Assembly (NCBI GenBank): GCA_964035545.1
Contig: OZ037772.1
Span: forward strand, 248,001-312,000
DNA length: 64,000 nt
Origin: Bugula neritina
Lineage: Eukaryota; Bryozoa; Gymnolaemata; Cheilostomatida; Bugulidae
Direction: 5' to 3'
The notes beneath the pieces are model-generated. The model saw nothing but the letters and a program-made list of their open reading frames with translations, searched no databases and had not been told where the DNA came from. The translations under genes were made by a program, and so were the position numbers. This document shows positions 1 to 37,167 of the stretch, piece by piece. Numbering within the stretch: position 1 is the stretch's first letter; each line of letters opens with the position of its first letter.

Positions 1-253
1 AGCTTCCGTCAGTTTATAATCACTATCCCTGTGAGAACCCCTGATTGAAAGGTGCGTAAAGCGGGCTGAGGACTATTTTGTAATGTGCCACACGAGCAGT
101 TATGACTGGGTGCTCTTCCCAACATCTTTGCTGGTGTTTTGACTCAACCTACTGCCCTCATGTTTCTTCAGTCAGCACTCTAGCTACTACACCATGCCTG
201 ATTCCTGGAAACTCTGAATATGACTTAAATTTTGATTTCTACTATCGTCGCAG

Positions 254-3200
254 GTGCCATCGGTTTGGACGGACCTCGGGGTAAACAGGGAGAGCGCGGA
301 CCACCCGGAGTTAGAGGAGAAATGGGCTTAGAAGGCAGAGTGGGACCTGAAGGCAAGCAGGTAATGACTTCTGGTGACCCCTGGTCATGACCTCTGTAAC
401 TTTTGGCCATAGACCTCTACGTGTAGTTTAACAATTCAGTGTAACTCCACTTGCAGTGTCCTACACTGGGAAGTACATTTTCAAGAAGAGCGTAGAAGAT
501 TTGTTCACAATATATAATTATATCTATATTTTTTTTTATATATCTATATAGATATATGAATATATCTATATAGATACATGATAATATATATATATATATT
601 TTGTAATTATTTTTCTATTTCCTCATTTCCTATTGCTCAACGTGAAGTTGTGTGCCCTCTTTATTCCATGTTAAAAGACTTCATAAAATCGCCACATGAA
701 ATATTTGAGTTGAAGTTTGATTTTCACAGGGAGAACGTGGACCAGATGGAGACCAAGGTCCTGTTGGCCCACCTGGACCCACTGGACCAAACGGTGCTCC
801 TGGTAAAATGGGATATCAGGGTAAACAAGGAGAGCAAGGTCCTGCAGGTAAGAACGAGGAGTTACTCACTCTTGTTTGTGTATTTTGTTCCTTTTAGGTA
901 TGCTATAATATTCTGGGGTTTCCCTCACATCTATGATATTTTCTGGGGTTTTCCTCACAGCTAGTCTGCACTAAGGCAGGGAGTAGGCTGAGTAATCATA
1001 TTGAATCCCAGCAGTGCTTGTTACTTCAACTGACAGGATTACTATGTATGATAGTTGCTCTGACTGGTTTTCATGGATCATTTTTACCATGCTGTTTGCC
1101 ACATGATGCATTGTCTAAGTAAAAACAAGGAAACAAAGAAATATACCAGGAGTGTTGAGAAATTTGTGTTCTGAAATTATTAAATGACCACTTGTAATGC
1201 ATACTGGTGTTGCTTGGTTCATAGGACCTGTCGGACAAGCTGGAGAACCCGGTCTGGATGGCAGAAATGGAAAGACAGGAGAAACTGGACCAGCTGGTAT
1301 GCCTGGTCCAACTGGCTCAAGGGGAGTCACAGGAGAACCCGGATCTGATGGAAGGTATTTGTTGTGTTTCACTTCGACCTATTCAGCTTCTTGGAACTTT
1401 TTATCTGATTTGGGTTTTATAATTTGTTATCAATTTTATTAGAGACGGTTTACCTGGAGTACCGGGTGCTGATGGTAGACCTGGGGAGCAGGGTGATCAA
1501 GGACCTCCTGGCCCCATGGGTCCAGTGGGAATCCCCGGTAACCAGGGACCTGAAGGTGCTCAAGGAGACAAGGGTGATAAGGCAGGAACATTCTTTATTC
1601 AGTTTTCTATTTATTTCAGTTCTCTGGTTTTCCACTAGTCAATCCTGTAGTTGTTTATTTGTTTTAGTTAATTTATGTTAATACTAGAGTTGCTTCAGTG
1701 ACCTCACATCATGTAATATATTACATAACAGTGCAGTATAATACACCATAATATAATATGTTACACAATACAATAATATTGCAGAAAATATTATTCAATA
1801 ATATCTCACAGCTAAGGTGTGTCTCCTAAATATATTCATTACTATAGGGACCAGCTGGGCCACAGGGTGCTTCTGGACCAACTGGATTGTCTGGACCAGC
1901 GGGTCCACGTGGGCCAACTGGTCCTCAGGGACCCCAGGGAGCTAAGGGAATTCCTGGCGAACAAGGACCTAAAGGTATGAATTAAGTTGAACCAATCTTT
2001 ACCCTTAGTTATTGGCCATGAAAAGAATCATTGCTCTAAGAGTTATCCTACTTGGTAAGAAGATAAGGCAACTCCCAACTTATAATAATTTGAATGTCGC
2101 CTGCTGTTTTAGGACCCACTGGTTTCCAGGGACCTCAGGGATTCCCCGGAGCTCCCGGTATTGATGGTGAAAGGGGAGATGTTGGACCAGTGGGTATTGC
2201 TGGACCACCCGGGCTACGGGGTGCTGACGGCAAACAAGGAATTACTGGTTCTCCTGGTGCTATGGGTGCTATGGGACCACCTGGACCTGATGGTGCTAAG
2301 GTAAACACTTACACTGCTAACAGGTTATTGTTATTCATCTTGTTAGTTTAGTGGTAATAAACCAATAGTCTGTATTTCTAGGGTGAACAAGGGAGAGATG
2401 GGGAAATGGGTAGTCCCGGCAGACCTGGACCTCCTGGACCACCTGGTGAAGCTCCAGTATTTGGTTAGTTATCAGCAAAACCAAGTTATTGTCCATTACT
2501 TGTATCTTTTTCATTTCCTTTCAAGTGTTTATTGGTAATCTTTTGGGAATTTCATCCATAGCCTGTGATTGAAGCTTTATTTCATTCTACCATGGGTTAT
2601 GTTAGGTGCGCCCCCTATGATGATGAGTGCAATGATGTCCAACGGTAAAGGTGTACAAGCAGATGATGCAGGCGCCAACAATGAGCTCTATAATATGTAC
2701 CTCAGTGAGTAATGGCCATGACGTGCTTTGATGTTGCCTGCTTTGTAGCGAAAAAGCTCTTTTAAATAGTGTTTTGGAACTCAAATGAAAGACTCGTTTC
2801 AAATTGTGTGTATGTTTTTGCAGACAAACAATTTTGTAATTAACTGTTAGAAACTATTGTAATAAAAATATAGACAGCTGTTATAATGTGTTTCTCCTCC
2901 TAGCATTGATGATTGACATTCTTGTTTGATGAGTCACGTATTTAGTTCGTTTCTTCAGTTAAATGTTTCTACATTCTGACATATTATATAATGTTGATTT
3001 TATTGCTGTTAGCTTACATAACTACTTCCACCTTATTTCTCTAGAAACAAAAGTAAGAGACGGGTCCAAAGACAGCCCTGTTAGAGACTGTAGAGAACTC
3101 TTCACTGAAAACCCAGAGTTCAAGAGTGGAACTTATTGGGTGAGAGAAGATGCTGATATGTTTCTATTTTCTCTGCTCAGAGGAAATCTGCATCCAAGTC

Positions 3201-4690
3201 TAATGACTGAAATTTTGTGAACATGTTTTATATTCTGCAATTACTACTCCTGAGATGTCAATATAATGCCATGCAAAGTTTTTACAGATATTTAATGAAT
3301 TGTTGTTTAGGAAGAAGAGTTTCCCATAAAATGCCTGTATTATATAATTCTGTATATTCAACAGCTGAACATGTTTTAGTAGTTTTATTTGATTTTAGCA
3401 TTGTGTTGGTGTGAAATAGAGAAGTTGTATTCTCTATTGTTTGTTGTCAGGTGGATCCAGATGGTGGCTCTATAGCCAATGCTATCCAGGCTTACTGTCG
3501 CAAGGAAATGAAGAGCACTTGCATCAATGCCAAGACCTCCGAGTTTGCCACCAAATCGTACGTCACCCAGCAGCTAGATAATCAGCCATTTGTTGCTAAA
3601 CACATGGGAACAACAATTGTGAGTGTTTATCTTGCATCAACGATGACTTTCTCAGTAATACTTGAGAATATTCAAAAGTTTTATGTTGAGAATTGTCGCT
3701 ATAGTAACATATTTGTTTACTGTATGGATGTTGATAAGTGTTGCTATAGTAACATCTTGGTTTCCTGTATGGATGTTGATAAGTGTTGCTATAGTAACAT
3801 GTTGGTTTCCTGTATGGATGTTGATAGGTGTAGCTATAGTAACATGTTGGTTTCCTGTATGGATTGTAGTTTGAGTATCAGGCAGAGTCTTCTCAACTCA
3901 ACTTCCTTCGAATTCACTCTGAGAGAGCAAAGCAAACCCTGACTTACAGGTAATAGTCACTGCTAGCAGCTTACCAAATAGTCACTAGTCAGTATTCACT
4001 AGTCACCAGTTGCTAGTCACCAGTTGCTAGTCGCCAATCACCAGATACTAGTCCTCTACTATGTTGCAAGTCACTTGATAATCTGAACAATCACAGGCCT
4101 TTTTAAGCTGAGCGAGTTGTTGGCATGACTATTCCTTTTGCTGATTGTAGGTGTATAAACTCAGTGGCAGTAGAAGACGCATTCGGTAGGAAGAATAAGT
4201 CAGTCATTTTATATACAGCTGGTGATAAAGAATACACAGCGACAGATAGCAGGTTTCAATATTCAGTGCTGCAGGATGATTGCAAGGTATGTAAATCTGA
4301 CCTGTATAGTGTAATTTTGACCTATATAGTGTAAACCTGATCTATATTGTGTAAATCTGACTTATATAGTGTAAATATGACCTGCATATGCACATGATTG
4401 CGATAGTTGCATCTTTTGTTTTATTAATTTACTGCGGAGCTTGCCTTTGAGGCTTGTAATAAATGTTTACGAGTTCAACCCAAAAGCCACTTTGAGTGAT
4501 GAACAAGTTTAGAGTTTTGAGTTTGCCCTCTGCCATTTTGTAGTATTCCAAATCATCAGAAGCTCAGACAGTGATTGAGATTGACACCAAGACCGCCACC
4601 CACTTGCCTATTATTGACATTGCTCCTGGTGACATCGGGACCACCCACAAAGAGTTTGGGGTTCAGCTTGGAGAAGTCTGCTTTTCATAG
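254..4690 (+). CDS. Fibrillar collagen, 3' half (triple helix plus COLFI C-propeptide); 5' end outside window
   Basis: Extracellular-matrix fibril collagen. Thirteen exons read in phase: 254-360, 730-847, 1225-1354, 1443-1581, 1848-1974, 2113-2300, 2382-2463, 2606-2704, 3045-3139, 3451-3618, 3870-3949, 4151-4286, 4544-4690. The first seven encode uninterrupted Gly-X-Y triplets ending [13 protein letters not shown]. Exon 2606-2704 is a Met/Asn-rich linker. The last five form the COLFI trimerisation domain: [37 protein letters not shown] and terminal LGEVCFS before TAG. The usual PNGGC-type Cys is Ser here. The first exon plus its split Gly codon equals 108 bp, a typical fibrillar-collagen cassette. 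The intron after 1581 appears to use a GC donor. Introns hold AT-rich microsatellite (about 515-600) and tandem repeats. A decayed paralogue lies at 42-46 kb. No signal peptide or N-propeptide is in the window. Confidence 0.95.
3675..3861 (+). repeat. 45-bp intronic tandem repeat in the COLFI region
   Basis: About four copies of a 45-bp unit (core TGTTGCTATAGTAACATG) lie just upstream of the acceptor at 3868-3869. The paralogous intron near 45.4 kb has a single unit, so the array expanded or contracted after duplication. A second short repeat (about 20 bp, core GACCTATATAGTGTAAA) follows the donor at 4287 and is also present in the paralogue. Confidence 0.85.
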
Positions 4691-5387
4691 ACTCATATCT
4701 AACAACAGTGTTATTTGGCTGATTTTTTAAAACTGTCCCTGATTAGAGAATTAGTGGCCAATCAGAGAATGCAATCAATGTTGGTTGGCTGAGACCAGCA
4801 GTCTGATTCTTATATAACCTAATTTTTAAATGAAATATTTGATTACTCTAAATAAATTTATTCGAGACTTCCAAGGCAGTGATGGTGATTTTTGTACATA
4901 TAAATTTGAAGGAGTTTAGCTATAGGGTTTATGCTGTTTTTTTAATTATTCCACCATAACCTGAGATTGTGAGTAGTAATTCTAGAATAAGGTAGGGAGG
5001 GTGTTATGCCCCTCCCTATGACTTTATATATTTAGAAGCTGTTGTTAATTTAGTAATTCTGTTGGTGCTACATTTTTAAATTCATTTAATCCAACCATTT
5101 CTCTATTACAAAATATATTTTACCATAAGGTGCTACACAATTTATTTCTCAGCTTGTAGATTTCATCATCAAAATTATTGAAGTAATAAAATTGGTCCAG
5201 AATTTGAAAGAAGCTGCAGTTTTCAGATCTGATTATTTAACCTATTTATCCTGAAATTAAACATTGTTAGTTTAAAATGGAATTTAACATATATTTTAGT
5301 CACTTAGTTCCAACTGTGTCTACCATATGAACATTTTAAATTTTATTTTGGCTGCTATGAAGTACATAAGTAAATGGCATTAAATTT
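3811..5387 (+). repeat. Segmental duplication, copy A (pairs with 45391-46948)
   Basis: The last three collagen exons, their introns and about 700 bp of 3' flank match 45391-46948 almost base for base with scattered substitutions and small indels. Similarity stops near 5387/46948 after a shared TAAATGGCATTAA-type sequence. No gene is seen between 4691 and 5620 apart from this duplicated flank. Confidence 0.9.
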
Positions 5388-5620
5388 CAGCGGTCCCATC
5401 ATCTTGTAAAAGTTAATTGTAAATAAAAGTAAATTTCATGTGTTTTTGAGAATCTGCAGGTTTGTATGTTTGAACAGATGAAACATAATGTTCCTTAATG
5501 TCAAGATTCTGCTTATACCACAATACCATAAACATTGTGACTCTGTCAGTAGCCAAAAGCAGTGATGAAAAAAGTTGTTTACTAACACAACTAGTAAATT
5601 TTATAAATATCAGACACGAT

Positions 5621-29052
<23,432 letters not shown>

Positions 29053-30955
29053 TTTTTCTAAGAATTTAGTTATATAGTGTTTAAAAGTACTATGGTTTCC
29101 CAGCAAGCTTTACCTTGCTGAAATGTAACTTTCCAGTGTCAGAATAGCAGGTTTGACAAAATTTCTTATTTATATACTGCTATAATAGTAACAAAGAAAA
29201 TTATCTGTTCCTGCAATTACTTCTACTAAGGTCTAGAGGGAGAGTGCATCCCTATAATTATGCAAGAGATAATAGACCCCTTGTAGTTCTGGGCCAAGTT
29301 TCTTTTCCTCTTCATAATAATCAGGAAGCTTAAGTAAGCTTAAAACTTTTCAATTTACTAAAAATGGCTGCCAAGAGTTGTACTTTAGTTTGAACCTTAT
29401 AAGAAAATCCTGGAACTAGCCAACTTCAAAAGCACTGTCATAATTATAAATTTTTTTGAAGAAGTTTACTCTCAAATACTGTATAATAAAGAAAAATCTT
29501 CAAGCTTTCTTGGTTTTGTGTTATCTCAGTACATGCAAAGTTTATAGTCTCTATGAGAGACCTTTTTTAACTGACTGAGCATAATAGCTGAAAATTTTGT
29601 CTGCTGTCACTACAACGTGAACTTTTATAATAGGAGATGTTAAAAAATGCTTGCAGCTTACTTTTGCAACTATAAATATTAGGCCCTGTAGCATATAAGA
29701 TACACCAAGTTCCGTTCACAATAAACCTAATGGGAATCAAGAGATATTAAATTCAAAGTTATTAACACATATTATTGAAAACTATTTATACATGTCTTAC
29801 TCTTTTTTTTGTGTAGGTAGTAAAATTATATGACTAGCAAGAAATTTAGATTTTGATATTCACCCATTGCGTGAACAATATTTTTTCTAACTAAATTAAT
29901 TTACTTGAAAAATTTTCAAAACAGGGAAACCAATTCAGCAACTAGTTCTAAAGTTTGAAAAAGGCATGTAGCACCAGTGCTACACAGGTCGTCTGTCTCT
30001 AAGAGTAACAATTCAGTTTAATTCCAATAGACCATGTAAAACTCAGCCAATCAGCGAAGTGTACCAGGTCAATGTCTTACCATTGTAACTGATATAAAAT
30101 TCTGCAAGTTCAATTGCAAAATGCATGCTTCTAAAAGCTAGTTGTGCAACTTTTTTTTATGCATTATTTAATTTCATATCTTAAATTGATGACTCTTGAA
30201 ACGAAAAAGGGCTGGAAAGCTACACAACTTTGAGACATTTCTCATACAGACAGCTGTTTTATAAGAAGTGTTTACATAAGAGTTGTGACCATTGACTATT
30301 ATAGACAGGGTTGTAAAAATGTGGACACAGTTTTAGGATTTCTTATTTTAGGAATCCAATATTTTAGTCATGTTATGATAGCATCAACTTAATAGCAAAA
30401 GCTTTGGTGGAATTTGAGATAATGCTTAATTACTACTCAAAGCAGAATAGTTTAGTATTTTTTTTAAAAAGAACATAATATTATATTTGTATTTTCTTAT
30501 AAATAGATGTTTATTATACATGCCGATCATAAAAGTCAACTCATTATATGGTACACAAAAATTATATCTGTAAATGAACATGTGCCTGCTACAGCTTAAG
30601 AATAAAAAAAATAAAATGAGAAGGAAACAAAACGTATTCAACTGGATGAGTCATCAGATGACATTGCTGTATAAAATGACGGATTAGGAAAGAGAAAGCC
30701 TGTGGAAACAAAGCAACACTGAACTACAATGTGGCTAACAAATACTAGGTCAGCAGAAATAATATCAAAACCAATGAATAAAATACCAAGAGGTGTAAAA
30801 TATCAATATAAGTACACATAGAAAAAATAGGTGATATACAGAATAAAAAGTAACAGTTTAATATTGATAAAGCTTTTCATTTTCACACAAACATAATATC
30901 TTTACAAGGCATTATTGTATATATAACGATTTGTATTAGAAGAGAGAAACAATAT
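29053..30955. other. Intergenic, no gene recognised
   Basis: Upstream of the start codon of the coiled-coil gene, so its promoter should lie here. AT-rich, with no clear TATA context or conserved block that I can name. Confidence 0.5.
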
Positions 30956-30957
30956 AA

Positions 30958-31258
30958 TTTAGTATGCTCACATGGAGCTATAGAAGGAAATGTCAGCTAG
31001 AAGAGGAAGGAAATGGAGGTCAAGGCCAGCACCGCAATGTCAAGGTCAACTGGAAGAAAGTAGTTTTAGGTCACGACTTGTCATTCTCAAACATGGCGGC
31101 TAGTTTGAGCACACTTTTGGACTAGAAAAGGAAGGAGGCGAGGAGACCACAGAGCTCTCTGGGGAGGGAGGTAAAACACGTTTCAGCTACAAAGCAAGAG
31201 TTGAAAAGAGAAATAATTGGAAAAAGTTGAAAGTTTACTCAATTTGATCAAAAGTGAA
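30958..31258 (+). repeat. Copy of the retroelement block at 24190-24485
   Basis: Nearly identical to 24190-24485 (TCAAGGCCAGCACCGCAATG, GAGCTCTCTGGGGAGGGAGG) but without gag upstream. May be untranslated or LTR sequence of the gag element. Followed to about 31445 by AT-rich simple sequence. Confidence 0.8.
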
Positions 31259-33604
31259 CAGATATTATTAAAAAAAATTTCCAGAGATTTTAAAGCTGCT
31301 ATGCCAGGACAACTATAGCATATTATAATTATATTATAATAATCATATTACATAATATATTATATTGTTTATATGCCATATTACCATTATATTATATTAT
31401 AATCATACTATATTATAAATATGGTATATTATTATATTATATACTATCCATGTACATGACTTGCACCAAGTAGATGCCAAACGTTACCTTTTCTGTGTTG
31501 ACAGCTTGGGGCAAAACTCTTTTGGGTGGAAGGTCTGAAATAGATGGGGAAGAGATGATTCACCGCCCCTAGCAGAGGCGTGATGTCAGGAGAAAAATCT
31601 GAGGTCAAGTTACAACAATTTCTTCTCATGGTGTTGGCGGCTTTGAGAAAGATAGCTCTGTCGTACTCCTTGCCTGAAGACAGGAAAAGATCATTGTACT
31701 TCCATAAAGGAAACGTACATGAACTGTATCAGAAGGTCAAACTAACATATTATGTTAATGGTAATGGAAGATGTAACAATCTTATTGAGAATTGAAGGCT
31801 CTATTAATAGTAATCATTAGATATTTGAATTTGATTTGTGGGAGTCTAACGCACTCACCCTGAGTAAACATCAGTTTGAACAGAGCACTGAGGTTATCTC
31901 CAATACTGTTGAGACTAGCTATAGCCTGGGAGCACATATCATATTGCAGGCACGGGTCTATGTCGGTAGGTTTCCTCTTTAGCGTGGCAGTTGCCGGCAC
32001 CTGCACAACATGAAATAACTACCACCTGCTATCCGTTGACATATGTGAGACCAGTTGCTAGTGACATCAAATGACAGGTACTTGGTTAGCAAATTTATAC
32101 AAAGGTGAGAGTTCTACTGTCACTTGATCAAAGCTTCTGACACTCTTCGCCAAGTGTGACTCATAAATTATATATGACTTAGGCTAGCAGGTGAGCATGA
32201 GCTCATTTTATAAGCTATGTAGCTCAAAACTATGCAAGCATCCTACCATAAAGAGACACCACTACACCGCACCATTAGTATGAGAGTCTTCATAAGAACT
32301 AAAGCTACACTCAAGTCCCACCAGCATGATAGAATATGTCACATACACTTACTATTGCACATATAGTCTATGGATGAGAAGGTTGCAGTCAGCTTCTCTG
32401 TAGATGTATGGATACATTGAGCAAGGGCACCTTGGGCACATGCCATGGGCACATCTGTTGACAGCTGTCAAGTACATGGCAGTACATGTTGATGCACTGC
32501 CTCGTCTATGTTACCCAGCAGTGCCTGCAAACAAATATGGAAATATTACTTAGGAAATGAGCAGAATTCTTTTTATTTTAGAGATTTTACATATTCTTAC
32601 ATTAACAAAGGCATAAATTTTGAACATCTACATAAAATATTAGAGATATCTTAAATTTTTCTGCAAAATCTGTAAGTTGAACACCAAAAAAAAAGTTTCG
32701 GCCCAACATAAAATGTCAACCATTGGAGAATCTTCTGGCTCTATAAGTTTGTATCATGAGGATGTATTTAATACGATGTTACGTGATTATATGGAGTTGT
32801 CATCACAATACAAAATAGTGATAGTTTTGAGCAACAAGTCTTATATTATTATATGAACTTATGGAGAAACAGCATCTTGGGAACATAGGCTTTACATTAC
32901 TACATTACAATACACACACATGTATAACAGAAGTTGAACAAAATATTTTTATATTCCCATCCTAAAAATTTCAATATTTTTGAAGTCAGTTGGGTTCTAC
33001 CTTTTATATGTACACTGTTCAGTGGAATGCTATTCTAAACAAAGAAAGTGTTATTTACACTCATTAATTTTAGTTGCTAAGAGAGCTAAAGTTGCAGATA
33101 ATTCTTTTCCTTTCAGATAAAACGTGTTACATATGCATATGAATATGTTCAACTGATGATAGCAATTAAAATACAAATACCTTGCAACATAAAATAACAC
33201 AACACTTGCAAAAAACTGCTTACAATAGAATTTGCAGTTCTAACTGTAATATTGAGTCTACCCTGTGGTACTGTAGTGTAATGGTAGCACGCCAGCGGGT
33301 GGAAAAGTTTTTAATCAAGTTTTGGGTTTGAAAAGAAATTAGGACTCACCTGCTGACGCTGCCTTAATGTAGCTCTTCAAAATGCTGCCAGCAGAGATTC
33401 TACACAACTCACACTGCTGCAGTATGCAGTCAAACACCTTCCTGCTCCCTGCATTGGTTGCTATAAACAGTACAGAGCTACACGTATGAGATAAGAGTGG
33501 ACTAACAGAGTAGTCTCTGAGAATTTATACAAGGTATATGATCAGAGAGGAGATTATTCCAAAACAGCCGAAACTAGGTTGGTGCGAAAATAATCCGACT
33601 TAAT

Positions 33605-33800
33605 TATTGACTTTAGTAGTAATGACTTCATTAGCAATGACTCAATTAGCAATGACTCAATTAGCAATGACTCGATTAGCAATGACTCAATTAGTAATGA
33701 CTTAAATATAGTAATGACTTAATTAGTGACGACTGCAACTTATATAGTAATGGCAGTATTAGCAATGATTTAATTAGTAACAGCAGTAATAGCAATGACT
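33605..33800. repeat. Short tandem repeat with TGACTCA cores
   Basis: About 14-16-bp units (TTAGCAATGACTCAA). Several contain TGACTCA, the other orientation-neutral AP-1 consensus. It lies in an intron of the kinesin relic. Confidence 0.7.
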
Positions 33801-34769
33801 TCTGCTTTAGTAATTGAAATTTTTGTAAAACAATTGACAAACAATTGAGTGAAGACAAAAAGCAGAAAAAATAACCGAATACCTTTTTTTTTGTAGACTG
33901 TAGGAGACGAAATCCTTGCACATGGAGAACATGGTACTGGAAGACATGAGCTTTGACCTTGACCTGCCTCTGACCTTCATAGATGGTGACTGTTGATTGG
34001 CTGAAGCAGAGTTGAAGGCGAACTCCATAGAGGTGAGTTTATTCTCAGAGCTAAGGATCTCGCTCAGACTGTCAATAGAGAAACACAGAGATAGAGCTGC
34101 TCTACTCATACGTGGTGGAAGTTGATAAATGTCAAATAAATACCAAAAATATTACACTCATTTGTATTGGAAATTGAATGAAATCAGTAAAAAGTAAACG
34201 ACATATTTGAATTATCAAATAGCAAAGACGTTATGTTGTTGGCAATTTAATTATCTATTTTCTCAAATAAATATTATAAAGTATAAAACATAGTCCCAGA
34301 AAAACTCCACTGACAGAAATTGAACTTAAATTGGTGATCGAGCCAGTCCCAACATGTAAACACTAGATTTATCCCAGTGATTAGGCCAACAAAACTAAAC
34401 TATAAGATTCTTAGGCAGATGCGAGGAGTAGTTAGTGGAACTGTTATAGTGCAGACCATACTTAGCCTTAGTAGCTAGATTACCTGGTAACCTGCTGATT
34501 GAGGGAGGTCAAGGAACTCTTCCAACTGTCACCTAGGTTGGAGAATACAGCCAGACACTCATGAGGTGTGTTACTGTGAAGTAACTCTCACATGTCGGCT
34601 AGTCTCTCCTCAAACTTGGACACAGTGAGGTGTGTGTATCTATTGTGTTGTTTATCCGTTACCTTGACAACCATAACATTGTCCACTTCTTCCTGTTCAA
34701 ATACCTAGAACAGACAGACGCATGGTGTGTAACATAATTACATAAATATTTATAAATGTATATATATAA

Positions 34770-34850
34770 ATAAACAAGTGTATGTGAGTGTATGTGTGTG
34801 TGTGGTGCGTGTGTGGTCTGTGTGTGCGTGCATGTATCTGTGTGTATTAT
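34770..34850. repeat. GT-rich microsatellite
   Basis: Interrupted (TG)n, intronic in the kinesin relic. 34970-36080 holds no recognised exon. Confidence 0.85.
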
Positions 34851-37167
34851 TGACACAATCAAAGGCAAAATTCAACCTAAACAATTTTATCAATAGCTGG
34901 GTAGAAAGTACGGATCACATAATTTTTGTGAAAAAAAAACTTTTACACATGATAATTGAAAAACTAAAATAAAAATGCATATTTTTAATATCATCTGGTA
35001 CATGCTTTAATTATGGCAGACACAAGGCATGCACAGAGAAAGATAATTTCTTTAGTACATACTGTGGGTAATGCTGATGTGGACACTATGAACAATGCAA
35101 GTATTATACAGGAGTTGTCTACTCTTTGAAAACAGATAACTTGCTGTAGGCATTGACTTTAATTGAATCAGTTTATTGCCTTCCCTTATAAGAAGAGCGA
35201 CCTTATAAAGGTCAGTTTTACCCGACTCTACAATAAATAGGAGTAACTCAGACTAACATTATAGGCCCTCCTGGGTTATTTTATCATGTAGTTTTCTCAT
35301 CATACGTTACAACTCATTAGGATCTGGTAGTAGGAAAATATAAAAAAGATATTTTAATTTAGGAGGAAAAACTGAAAAGTTACCAAAATCGAAGATGAGG
35401 TCTAGCGGAATATTAAGAAACTTCTCACAACAAAGTAATTAGCAATGAAGGGTCAGAGGTCAAGCATACACCAAATCTAGCAAATTTATTATCTTTAACA
35501 GCCTCTCAATGAAACCATGCCATGCCTAGTTCATGTCATAGCAACATACAACTGAGGGGGTGGGGGGGAGCATGACTAGGTTAGGAGAACATAACTCTGA
35601 AAAGAAAACAATGAGCTGTGTAATTATGTATGTTGATTTTCCAGGTACAGCAGGTGTAGAGCTCAAAGGATTACCAAATTTTAATATTGATATAGAATGC
35701 AATATTGAGTTTTAAAGGCAGTCATAAAAATGAAAAAGAAATAAAAGTAATGGCGCTGTGATGAATACAGATAATTAAAGCTGAAACTTCTGAACTTTCT
35801 AAAACCACACTATGAGAGACTACGCCGCCGTTGCAATCAACAATTGCAAATAAATGTTGTAAAAACTCATATTTCTTTTTTATTTGCTTCCACAACAATG
35901 CTGAAGGAGATGAAGACTATGAGTGAAAACAACACAACCCTTTCTCTCTTACAGATCTAGATTGAGTATAGATTCACCATAATCCATTAGAGGGTATCGA
36001 GACACCAAATTACCGACCCCTACTAACTGAAGCTCACCACTAGGAACTGAAGCTAGGCTCTTCACAGCCACTTCCTCTTTGCCTCCTTTTAGGTGTTTGA
36101 GTCCCGCAGACTGGAGAGGAAGCGCTGGGCCGAGGAGATGGTAGGTAAAGAGTCCGTCAGCACGGCAGTGTGTGTGCGCTGCTTTACCTGCAACGGAGTA
36201 TTTAGAAATATTCTCAGCAAAAACATTTCAATCACTGACTGTGTAGTTACAGTGAAAGTATAATAATACCATAATATATAAGTCATCATAACATTGAAGT
36301 ATACAATGATAACTAAACATATATGCCGAGTGATGACCAATGTGCGTGGGAACATTAATATATACACATCAAACGACCAATATGCTTGGGGAATACTAAT
36401 GAAGACATGACTGTACACAATAAACAGGCTTACTGATCATTCTTCGCTTCCTCAATCTTAGTCTTGGCAAACAGGAAGTCCTTAGGAATGCTGGAGGACG
36501 TGCGTTTAGATGGGTCAACGCCGGCGAGGTGATTAAAGTGGAAATAGAGATCACCACCGATAATAACTCGGTCTACCTACAGACATGATAACAGGAAATG
36601 ATTCAAGATTGAAAATATTACACTAAACTAGCATAGTAAATAAACTACAAACACTAATCTATCAGTTTCATAAGCAATTTCATCACCCATATAATTGGAT
36701 AGAATCAAGTAGAGTTTGTCACCTAATACACTTCACAATTGCTATAAAATCGAAAATGTAACGCTGTAGAAATTTTGTAAGCAAATTAGAAATGTTAATT
36801 GACGAGTTTTATACACAATTGCATCACACATGTAACTAAAAAGAATTTAGCATGAGCAAGTGCATTCCATAATTTCTTACAGGTTATTCTAATACTTAAA
36901 CACCACAAGGTTCATATATACAGTATAAGTAATGCAGTCATACAGTGTCATTAGATGCACATAGCTAGCAGAATCTGGCCACACAGTAAGCTGGCAGGTC
37001 CACAGTCAGTGAGGTTACAGTTCACACGTCTTACGTGGTTCAGTGTCATTGAGTCCACAATCTGCTCTCCATTCACAAAAGTGGGAGCTTCCTTATCAAT
37101 AGGAGTTATCACCACCTGGTTATCTTTATGCACCAACAGACTGTAACAAGGACACTACATCTGAACA

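Noticed and set aside
33267-33345. tRNA-like A box (TAGTGTAATGG)
   Set aside because: No acceptable B box or cloverleaf; at most a SINE remnant.
36093-36140. Plus-strand exon-like segment (VFESRRLERKRWAEEM) with AG and GT borders
   Set aside because: The minus strand is open over the whole segment and lies among kinesin exons of the same strand.
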